Below, in pieces: positions 56,825-64,000 of a stretch of DNA of 64,000 nucleotides; positions within the stretch are counted from its first letter, which is position 1; each line of letters begins with the position of its first letter. Position numbers and translations under genes: made by a program. The notes under the pieces were generated by a model. That model was not told where the DNA came from and made no database searches. It saw nothing but the letters and a program-made list of their open reading frames with translations. This stretch comes from Parabacteroides sp. PM6-13 (GTDB lineage Bacteria > Bacteroidota > Bacteroidia > Bacteroidales > Tannerellaceae), in assembly GCF_029892605.1 (NCBI RefSeq), contig NZ_JARXWF010000007.1:142224-206223 (forward strand), given 5' to 3'.

Positions 56825-57013
56825 CTATTCGTGTAGCACTCTACATATATGTTTTTCGTATTCGCTCTCCGATAAAGAGTATTCAAGAAACGCATCTTTT
56901 CTCTTGACGCCACGTGCGATTGCACCATACACCCCCATTATGCGCAGGTCAAACTCGCTTATTTCGTGATCGATAAACTCAGAGTGCATTGCCGTTGTTA
57001 ATTCTTCTTTCAT
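56825..57013 (-). CDS. Small acidic protein, function unknown
   Basis: 62 residues, soluble, helical, rich in Glu and charged throughout (MKEELTTAMHSEFIDHEI...). It reads like a short regulatory or helix-turn-helix-like protein (GVYGAIARGVKRKDAFLEYSLSESEYEKH has a helical rhythm, quoted here only to its first part: GVYGAIARGVKRKDA). It lies just left of the CRISPR array and points away from it. The 95-bp gap to the first repeat holds a hairpin (AAGCATAC/GTATGCTT, 57039-57064). Confidence 0.5.
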   Translation of the reverse strand: MKEELTTAMHSEFIDHEISEFDLRIMGVYGAIARGVKRKDAFLEYSLSESEYEKHICRVLHE

Positions 57014-57110
57014 GTTTCTAATGATACAAATGTTAAAACACCAAGCATACAGATAATTTGTATGCTTGATGCAAATCTAATATTTATTTTCCACTCTATT
57101 GTTTCTTCCT

Positions 57111-57157
57111 GTTGTGCATTGCTTTCAAAATCGTATCTTTGATGTATTACAGACAGC
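57111..57157 (+). CRISPR. Isolated CRISPR repeat at the left end of the array
   Basis: A full 46-47 bp repeat (GTTGTGCATTGCTTTCAAAA...TATTACAGACAG) identical to those of the main array except that its last base is C instead of T. No repeat lies to its left. It stands 77 bp before the ATG of the first Ig-domain gene. The same C-ending repeat and following sequence recur at 58926-58972 before the second gene. Confidence 0.95.
57112..57141 (+). promoter_or_regulatory. Promoter inside the CRISPR repeat, upstream of Ig-domain gene 1
   Basis: Repeat positions 2-4 (TTG), 19 nt, positions 24-31 (TATCTTTG): a full match to the Bacteroidetes promoter. Transcription would begin in the last ~10 bases of the repeat and run into the gene with a leader of about 85-90 nt that holds a GTTGC-GCAAC hairpin. 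Confidence 0.6.
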
Positions 57158-57234
57158 GAATGAGTTGCTTTACCGCAACGAATCCACAAAAATTAAAAAA
57201 TCCCAAAATAAAAACTAAATAGGAGGAAATAAAA

Positions 57235-58596
57235 ATGAAAACAAAAATGTATCTGATGATAGTAATGATGCTGTGTAGCGTTACTATCTCTGCTCAAACC
57301 AAGTTGGATTTCTCAAAGGGAAATCCGATGATCACGGTAGGAGGGAAGTATCTGATCTCAGAATCAGATTGGAAATCTCAGTCAAAATTTTATGTAGATT
57401 GTACCTCAGAGGTGCAATTTGAAATCGGATTTGAAAATTGGACAGAGAAAAATTCATGGGGAGCTCCCGCTGGAGCAGGGTTATCTCAGGAACAAAAACA
57501 AAAGCAATACGTTTCAGTAGGACAATCTGGACAATGGTCTAATTCTTATATTTATGGATTGAAGACTATTTTTATCCGGAGAATCACGACTAGATCGACT
57601 CTGACTGTCGGATCTACAACCAAACCCATCACAGAGTGGAGTGGGGAGATCAAGGTCAAGAAAGCAGAAAACGTTCTCCTGAAAATAGAAGAGTTTTTTG
57701 CCTCTTCCAACGCTATCACAAAAGATGGCGAAGAAGTAGGAGGCAATAAAGCCCAGTACGTTTTGACAGGCAAAGGAAAAACTCAGTATGTCCTGTACAC
57801 ATTGGACAATATTGAAAATGATCTCTATGAATTATCTTTACCTCTTCTCAATTTCTCTGATGAGGAAGGAGGAGGAGAAGAAGATACTCCACCAAAGATC
57901 ACCAAAGATCCTTCTCCTCTCTCTCTAGTAGAGGGGGAAGAATTATTGCTCTCTGTGGAGGCAACAGGAAAGAACCTCACTTATCAGTGGCACAAAGATG
58001 GAAAGAAAGTGACAGGAGCTACCAGCTCCGTTTATAAAGTCACGGCACTACCGTCTCATACAGGAAGATATTCCTGTACGGTGTCAAATCACAAAGGAAG
58101 TGTCACTTCCAAGGAAGTGATGGTTACGGTTACTCCTAGGCCAGAGGAGAAATGCAAAATCATTGTGACCTCTTCTCCCGGCGGCTCTATTTCTCCCTCA
58201 GGAGAAGTGGTTGTCTCCAAGGGGGAAACCCTTACATTTATACTCTCTCCCCAGGAGGGATATGAAGTAGAAAAAGTAAATCTCTTGGGCACGGATTATT
58301 TAGTGGAAGGAAATACCTTCAACACTCCCCCTATACAGGAAGGGGGACTGATGGTAGCTTATTTTAAGGCTACCTTGGTGGGAAATGAAGAAATCCAAGA
58401 CACGGGTATTGAAATATATACCAGTGAGGGAATATTGATGATTTCTTCACCTCTTCCTATCATAGGAGGAGTGTATAATCTCCAAGGACAGATAATAACA
58501 AGTTTTTCTGGGACAGAAACACAAATCCCACTGAATAGAGGGATATACATTGTACGAGTCCCTCAAAAAATAACAAAAAAGATTTTAGTAAAATAA
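57235..58596 (+). CDS. Secreted Ig-domain protein 1, embedded in the CRISPR array
   Basis: 453 residues. Signal peptide cut after SVTISA (20); an unrecognised N-terminal domain (21-205); an acidic linker (DEEGGGEEDTPP, 209-220); one Ig-like domain (about 220-300) with YQWHKDGKKV and HTGRYSCTVSN; a bacterial-repeat domain (307-380) with SSPGGSISPSG and EGYEVEKVNL; and a C-terminal domain (388-453) ending GIYIVRV...KKILVK, like type IX secretion sorting domains or Parabacteroides DUF6383. A strong Shine-Dalgarno AGGAGG at 57221, unusual in this phylum, supports the ATG. CRISPR repeats flank it on both sides. A second copy lies at 59056. Likely surface exposed; ligand unknown. Confidence 0.85.
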   Translation: MKTKMYLMIVMMLCSVTISAQTKLDFSKGNPMITVGGKYLISESDWKSQSKFYVDCTSEVQFEIGFENWTEKNSWGAPAGAGLSQEQKQKQYVSVGQSGQWSNSYIYGLKTIFIRRITTRSTLTVGSTTKPITEWSGEIKVKKAENVLLKIEEFFASSNAITKDGEEVGGNKAQYVLTGKGKTQYVLYTLDNIENDLYELSLPLLNFSDEEGGGEEDTPPKITKDPSPLSLVEGEELLLSVEATGKNLTYQWHKDGKKVTGATSSVYKVTALPSHTGRYSCTVSNHKGSVTSKEVMVTVTPRPEEKCKIIVTSSPGGSISPSGEVVVSKGETLTFILSPQEGYEVEKVNLLGTDYLVEGNTFNTPPIQEGGLMVAYFKATLVGNEEIQDTGIEIYTSEGILMISSPLPIIGGVYNLQGQIITSFSGTETQIPLNRGIYIVRVPQKITKKILVK

Positions 58597-58613
58597 AATC
58601 AAATCTGTCTAAG

Positions 58614-58646
58614 AAGCCGTGCGGTACTCCGTATCGGCTTTTTTTA
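58614..58646 (+). terminator. Terminator of Ig-domain gene 1
   Basis: AAGCCGTGCGG pairs with CCGTATCGGCTT, followed by seven T. It would stop the gene's transcript before the next CRISPR repeat. Confidence 0.75.
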
Positions 58647-58649
58647 ATT

Positions 58650-58771
58650 TTTAAAATACCTATTTTTATCATAAAAAAACATCTAGAATGCTGATTCTAG
58701 ATGTAGATAGTAGTAAAATAGTCTGACTATGGGGTAGCAGCTCTACCTCCTGTCCAGTCAGGTTCATAGTT
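58650..58771 (+). other. Structured sequence before array segment 2 (possible leader)
   Basis: Holds a perfect hairpin ACATCTAGAAT-GCTG-ATTCTAGATGT (58679-58704) and a second imperfect one (CTGACT ... AGTCAG enclosing GGTAG/CTACC). Nearly the same sequence precedes the main array at 60476-60598. It could be an array leader or a small RNA. No anti-repeat is present. Confidence 0.5.
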
Positions 58772-58972
58772 GTTGTGCATTGCTTTCAAAATCGTATCTT
58801 TGATGTATTACAGACAGTCTCTTGTTTTGATAGTTCTCGCATCCGCATGTTGTGCATTGCTTTCAAAATCGTATCTTTGATGTATTACAGACAGTGATGG
58901 ATATCACAGAGGCTTTGTGTTGCGCGTTGTGCATTGCTTTCAAAATCGTATCTTTGATGTATTACAGACAGC
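58772..58972 (+). CRISPR. CRISPR array segment of three repeats between the two Ig-domain genes
   Basis: Repeats at 58772-58818, 58849-58895 and 58926-58972 (the last one C-ending), with two 30-bp spacers starting CTCTTGTTTTGATAG and GATGGATATCACAGA. Both spacers are identical to spacers 4 and 5 of the main array (60876-60905 and 60953-60982). Confidence 0.95.
58927..58956 (+). promoter_or_regulatory. Promoter inside the CRISPR repeat, upstream of Ig-domain gene 2
   Basis: Same TTG-N19-TATCTTTG match within the repeat at 58926, about 100 bp before the second Ig-domain gene. Confidence 0.6.
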
Positions 58973-59055
58973 GAATGAGTTGCTTTACCGCAACGAATCC
59001 ACAAAAATTAAAAAAAATCCCAAAATAAAAACAAATAAAATAGGAGGAAATAAAA

Positions 59056-60423
59056 ATGAAAACAAAAATGTATCTGATGATAGTAATGATGCTGTGTAGC
59101 GTTACTATCTCTGCTCAAACCAAGTTGGATTTTTCAAAGGGAAATCCGATGATCACGGTAGGAGGGAAGTATCTGATCTCAGAATCAGATTGGAAATCTC
59201 AGTCAAAATTTTATGTAGATTGTACCTCAGAGGTGCAATTTGAAATCGCTTTTGAAAATTGGACAGAGAAAAATTCATGGGGAGCTCCCGATGGGGCAGG
59301 ATTATCTCTGGAACAAAAACAAAAGCAATACGTTTCAGTAGGACAATCTGGACGATGGTCTAATTCTTATCCCAATGTTGGAGGAATGAAAACTGTCTAT
59401 ATCCGTAGGATCACGACTAGATCAACTTTGACTGTTGGATCTACAACCAAACCCATCTCAGAATGGACTGGAGAGATCAAGGTCAAGAAAACAGAAAACG
59501 TTCTCCTGAAAATAGAAGAGTTTTTCGCCTCTTCCAACGCTATCACAAAAAATGGCGAAGAAATAGGAGGAAATAAACCCCAGTATACCTTGACGGGTAA
59601 AGGAAAAACTCAGTATGTCCTATACACGCTGGATAATATTGGGAACGACCTCTATGAGCTACCTTTACCTCTTCTCAATTTCTCTGATGAGGAAGGAGGA
59701 GGAGAAGAAGATACCCCACCAAAGATCACCAAAGATCCTTCTCCTCTCTCTCTAGTAGAGGGGGAAGAATTATTGCTCTCTGTGGAGGCAACAGGAAAAA
59801 ACCTCACTTATCAGTGGCACAAAGATGGAAAGAAAGTGACAGGAGCTACCAGCTCCGTTTATAAAGTCACTGCACTACCGTCTCATACAGGAAGATATTC
59901 CTGTACGGTGTCAAATCACAAAGGAAGTGTCACTTCCTTGGAAGTGACAGTTACAGTGGCTTCTAGGCCAGAGGAGAAATGCAAAATCATTGTGACCTCT
60001 TCTCCCGGCGGCTCTATTTCTCCCTCAGGAGAAGTGGTTGTCTCCAAGGGGGAAACCCTTACATTTATACTCTCTCCCCAGGAGGGATATGAAGTAGAAA
60101 AAGTAAATCTCTTGGGCACGGATTATTTAGTGGAAGGAAATACCTTCAACACTCCCCCTATACAAGAAGGGGGACTGATGGTAGCTTATTTTAAGGCTAC
60201 CTTGGTGGGAAATGAAGAAATCCAAGACACGGGTATTGAAATATATACCAGTGAGGGAATATTGATGATTTCTTCACCTCTTCCTATCACAGGAGGAGTG
60301 TATAATCTCCAAGGACAGCTATTAACAACCTTCTCTGGGACAGAAACACAAATCCCACTGAATAGAGGGATATACATTGTACGAGTCCCTCAAAAGATGG
60401 TAAAAAAGATTTTAGTAAAATAA
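59056..60423 (+). CDS. Secreted Ig-domain protein 2, embedded in the CRISPR array
   Basis: 455 residues, paralogue of the gene at 57235. By hand alignment it differs by about 28 substitutions and one 2-residue insertion (about 94% identity). Some 18 differences fall in the N-terminal domain, with the densest change at SYIYGLKTIF versus SYPNVGGMKTVY; the Ig-domain core is identical. Same signal peptide, linker, repeat domain and C-terminal sorting-like domain, same AGGAGG Shine-Dalgarno. The upstream repeat, the leader and the downstream terminator are also shared, so the whole block was duplicated. Confidence 0.85.
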   Translation: MKTKMYLMIVMMLCSVTISAQTKLDFSKGNPMITVGGKYLISESDWKSQSKFYVDCTSEVQFEIAFENWTEKNSWGAPDGAGLSLEQKQKQYVSVGQSGRWSNSYPNVGGMKTVYIRRITTRSTLTVGSTTKPISEWTGEIKVKKTENVLLKIEEFFASSNAITKNGEEIGGNKPQYTLTGKGKTQYVLYTLDNIGNDLYELPLPLLNFSDEEGGGEEDTPPKITKDPSPLSLVEGEELLLSVEATGKNLTYQWHKDGKKVTGATSSVYKVTALPSHTGRYSCTVSNHKGSVTSLEVTVTVASRPEEKCKIIVTSSPGGSISPSGEVVVSKGETLTFILSPQEGYEVEKVNLLGTDYLVEGNTFNTPPIQEGGLMVAYFKATLVGNEEIQDTGIEIYTSEGILMISSPLPITGGVYNLQGQLLTTFSGTETQIPLNRGIYIVRVPQKMVKKILVK

Positions 60424-60440
60424 AATCAAATCTATTTAAG

Positions 60441-60473
60441 AAGCCGTGCGGTACTCCGTATCGGCTTTTTTTT
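60441..60473 (+). terminator. Terminator of Ig-domain gene 2
   Basis: Same hairpin as after gene 1 (AAGCCGTGCGG/CCGTATCGGCTT) with a run of eight T. Confidence 0.75.
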
Positions 60474-60475
60474 AT

Positions 60476-60598
60476 TTTTTAAATACCTATTTTTATCATA
60501 AAAAAACATCTAGAATGCTGATTCTAGATGTAGATAGTAGTAAAATAGTCTGACTATGGGGTAGCAGCTCTACCTCCTGTCCAGTCAGGTTCATAGTT
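60476..60598 (+). other. Structured sequence before the main array (possible leader)
   Basis: Second copy of 58650-58771, with the perfect 11-bp hairpin at 60506-60531. It ends at the first repeat of the main array. Confidence 0.5.
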
Positions 60599-61566
60599 GT
60601 TGTGCATTGCTTTCAAAATCGTATCTTTGATGTATTACAGACAGTAAATGAAGATTGAGCATGAGTTTGCAGAGCGTTGTGCATTGCTTTCAAAATCGTA
60701 TCTTTGATGTATTACAGACAGTATTGCTCGGCGATTTCTGCAATGTTCGCTTGTTGTGCATTGCTTTCAAAATCGTATCTTTGATGTATTACAGACAGTC
60801 TACTTTGCCGACCCTATTGCTAAGGTTTGTTGTGCATTGCTTTCAAAATCGTATCTTTGATGTATTACAGACAGTCTCTTGTTTTGATAGTTCTCGCATC
60901 CGCATGTTGTGCATTGCTTTCAAAATCGTATCTTTGATGTATTACAGACAGTGATGGATATCACAGAGGCTTTGTGTTGCGCGTTGTGCATTGCTTTCAA
61001 AATCGTATCTTTGATGTATACAGACAGTACATGATCGGGTTTCCTTCCAGGTCGTAAGTTGTGCATTGCTTTCAAAATCGTATCTTTGATGTATTACAGA
61101 CAGTTCCTTATGATAATGATTTAGATAGAAAGTCGTTGTGCATTGCTTTCAAAATCGTATCTTTGATGTATTACAGACAGTAAGTGCGAAAAGATAAACC
61201 GGTGGGGATCTGTTGTGCATTGCTTTCAAAATCGTATCTTTGATGTATTACAGACAGTAGTTTGCTTTTCTTATCCTGTATTAGGTTAGTTGTGCATTGC
61301 TTTCAAAATCGTATCTTTGATGTATTACAGACAGTTCTGTTTTTGATAGTCAACTTTAAGGCTCTGTTGTGCATTGCTTTCAAAATCGTATCTTTGATGT
61401 ATTACAGACAGTCCAGGGGCATCACAACGCTCACGCAGCGCAGTTGTGCATTGCTTTCAAAATCGTATCTTTGATGTATTACAGACAGTTAGTGGTGACA
61501 GGCTTTACGTTGTACTACTGTTGTGCATTGCTTTCAAAATCGTATCTTTGATGTATTACAGACAGT
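60599..61566 (+). CRISPR. Main type II-C CRISPR array, 13 repeats and 12 spacers
   Basis: Repeats of 47 bp start at 60599, 60676, 60753, 60829, 60906, 60983, 61058, 61135, 61212, 61289, 61366, 61443 and 61520. Spacers are 30 bp, two are 29 bp (third and sixth). The repeat at 60983 lacks one T (TGTATACAG for TGTATTACAG). Repeat length and sequence fit Bacteroidetes type II-C systems, and cas2-cas1-cas9 lie beside it. Each repeat holds a TTG-N19-TATCTTTG promoter match reading rightwards. Confidence 0.98.
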
Positions 61567-61636
61567 ACAATCGTTATAGTAGCAAGACTGTCAATGTATT
61601 AAAGAAAATCTTAGGATAAAAAAATGAAAGGTCTGT

Positions 61637-61674
61637 AAAAAAAGAATTCCGCCATAAGGGCGGAATTCTTTTTT
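61637..61674. terminator. Bidirectional terminator between array and cas genes
   Basis: Perfect 10-bp stem GAATTCCGCC/GGCGGAATTC with an A run before and a T run after; it can end both rightward array transcripts and leftward cas transcripts. Confidence 0.8.
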
Positions 61675-61677
61675 CTG

Positions 61678-62954
<1,277 letters not shown>

Positions 62955-62968
62955 AACTAGATCATTTA

Positions 62969-63904
62969 TTATTGATTGCCAATAGCGACTATTTCACCAA
63001 TGTGATTGATTTTTACTTTTAGAGGAGCTAAGGCCATGAAAAATGCGACACTATTACTTCTGTAATAACGCTTTGCTTCTTTAGCACTTTCTACACTCTT
63101 AAGCTCTGAGTTTTTAGTCTCTAAATGATGCCGAAACCAATAGTCGCTATTTGATAAACTCCAAACAACATAAAGGTATTCACTCAATTTAGCGTAATCC
63201 TTATTTGATAACATTTCGTCAACCAACTGTTTGTCAGCCCCCAGTATTATCATTTCATTTTGCTGTAAACTCATCTCCAATGTCATATTGGCTGGTGGTA
63301 ACTTTTCTAGAAAGGATTCGGGGTATGTTCCTTCTGATTGAGATAGAATAATATCCCATACGTCATTCGTGTTTTTGATAACTACAGGCAAATTGTATTT
63401 TTTTCGTTCTACCGCATGCCAAAAAGTACAAGCATGCTCCAATCTTTTCCCTGTAGAATCAATATATATTGCTATATGGTGGTTGTTGCCTGGTTTTACA
63501 AATCCAATATCTCTTCCTTCTTCATCTTTTTTTACCGGAACAACCGCTGATAATCCTGTATGACAGCGCACTGATCGAATAGGTCTGATTAATCCTTCGT
63601 CATCATACCATTTTATGATAGAATCACCTTTTTGAACATCTCTAAATGCCTCTTGAGGCTTGTTTCCAAATTTCTCCAATCGTTTGCGTAGAATGTCACG
63701 AACGTTATCGTCTAAGACATCTTTTGTTCTTGTAAAATTTGGAGTTATTTCATACTTTTTTACATATTCTTCTTTAAAACAACTTGCATATTCAAGTAAT
63801 ATCTTTTGATCGCTATCTAAATAAAGAGGCTGTTTTTTTATAGACGATAGTGCTTTTTTTGCATCGTCCTCATGTAGGCTTAAGCGTTCTTTTACTATTT
63901 TTTT
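62969..63904 (-). CDS. cas9: Cas9, C-terminal part (frame interrupted at 63905)
   Basis: 311 codons of the C-terminal, PAM-interacting end of a type II-C Cas9: RLEKFGNKPQEAFRDVQ, RPIRSVRCHTG, GFVKPGNNHHIAIYID, HACTFWHAVERKK and the final strand KVKINHIGEIVAI. It is identified by these motifs and by its place just before cas1 and cas2. Going upstream, the frame closes with TGA at 63905-63907, right beside a run of eight A (coding strand). Only one other minus frame stays open to the window edge. The RuvC and HNH domains are not in the window. See findings for the two explanations. Confidence 0.85.
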   Translation of the reverse strand, partial: KKIVKERLSLHEDDAKKALSSIKKQPLYLDSDQKILLEYASCFKEEYVKKYEITPNFTRTKDVLDDNVRDILRKRLEKFGNKPQEAFRDVQKGDSIIKWYDDEGLIRPIRSVRCHTGLSAVVPVKKDEEGRDIGFVKPGNNHHIAIYIDSTGKRLEHACTFWHAVERKKYNLPVVIKNTNDVWDIILSQSEGTYPESFLEKLPPANMTLEMSLQQNEMIILGADKQLVDEMLSNKDYAKLSEYLYVVWSLSNSDYWFRHHLETKNSELKSVESAKEAKRYYRSNSVAFFMALAPLKVKINHIGEIVAIGNQ

Positions 63905-64000
63905 TCACTACTAACCGACTAAAATTTTGAGTAAAGGGGCTTCCTCCTTTCGGATTCGCCCCTAATGTCGTAGATTTGTTGTACCACCAATAAATAAACG

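Noticed and set aside
58917..59099. Short frame joining a CRISPR repeat to the leader of Ig-domain gene 2
   Set aside because: It is the repeat translation continuing into the untranslated leader; the gene itself starts at 59056 with a strong Shine-Dalgarno.
57552..60377. Minus-strand open frames over both Ig-domain genes
   Set aside because: They occur in mirror positions in both copies only because the genes are duplicates; the plus-strand frames are full length with signal peptide and domains.
60655..61551. Open frames running through the CRISPR array with a repeated HCFQNRIFDVLQT peptide
   Set aside because: The peptide is the translation of the CRISPR repeat itself; spacing and spacers show an array, not a repeat protein.
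61567..61610. A degenerate 14th repeat after the last repeat
   Set aside because: ATGTATTAAAGA at 61594 resembles the repeat's 3' end, but an aligned repeat would overlap the thirteenth repeat, so it is likely chance.

Overview
The window comes from a member of the Bacteroidales, most likely Parabacteroides or a close relative (Tannerellaceae). This rests on many promoters with the Bacteroidetes -7 element TAnnTTTG, and on families typical of the group: six-bladed-propeller lipoproteins of the BF3164 type, an NVEALA peptide, a DUF5687 permease, a Bacteroidales putative porin, a korDABC-type 2-oxoacid oxidoreductase operon and a type II-C CRISPR-Cas locus. Species assignment is inference.

Layout. 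1-5300 (mostly minus): the 3'-truncated alkaline phosphatase, an M24 peptidase, and a two-gene importer made of a lipoprotein binding protein and a permease-ATPase fusion. 5400-12640 (plus): a P-type Ca2+ ATPase, metA (with the Glu111 that predicts acetyl-CoA use), a U32 protein, a cyclophilin lipoprotein and an FMN reductase. 12655-18900 (minus): SDR enzyme, ABC ATPase with DUF5687 permease, AraC regulator, hybrid histidine kinase. 18944-25137: M20 dipeptidase, a secreted esterase-like protein, glyA, and a response regulator next to a regulator-kinase. 25174-32925 (minus): nhaA, an IMPACT-family protein, small proteins, a TlpA-like thioredoxin, recQ and recJ.

32926-39640 is accessory: about 1 kb of nested perfect inverted repeats, then three propeller lipoproteins and an NVEALA peptide on the minus strand, three copies of a palindromic repeat, a candidate small RNA and a decayed gene. 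39696-44802 is a tight plus-strand operon (Sua5/YrdC, sugar-phosphate transferase, ClC channel, fmt, YbaN). 44863-56483 holds a propeller-like protein, a DEAD-box helicase, a histidine kinase, an anchored solute-binding protein with a porin, the korDA-58aa-korBC operon and a PQQ-like propeller protein.

57111-64000 is a type II-C CRISPR-Cas locus: cas9 (C-terminal part only), cas1 and cas2 on the minus strand, and convergent with them a CRISPR array of 17 repeats. Two near-identical genes for secreted Ig-domain proteins sit inside the array, each directly preceded by a CRISPR repeat. Every repeat carries a match to the Bacteroidetes promoter (TTG, 19 nt, TATCTTTG), so the repeats themselves could drive the embedded genes and restart crRNA transcription after each. 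Two spacers occur in both array segments, which points to tandem duplication of a gene-plus-spacers block. The cas9 frame is interrupted near the window edge. This gene-bearing array is the most unusual object in the window.
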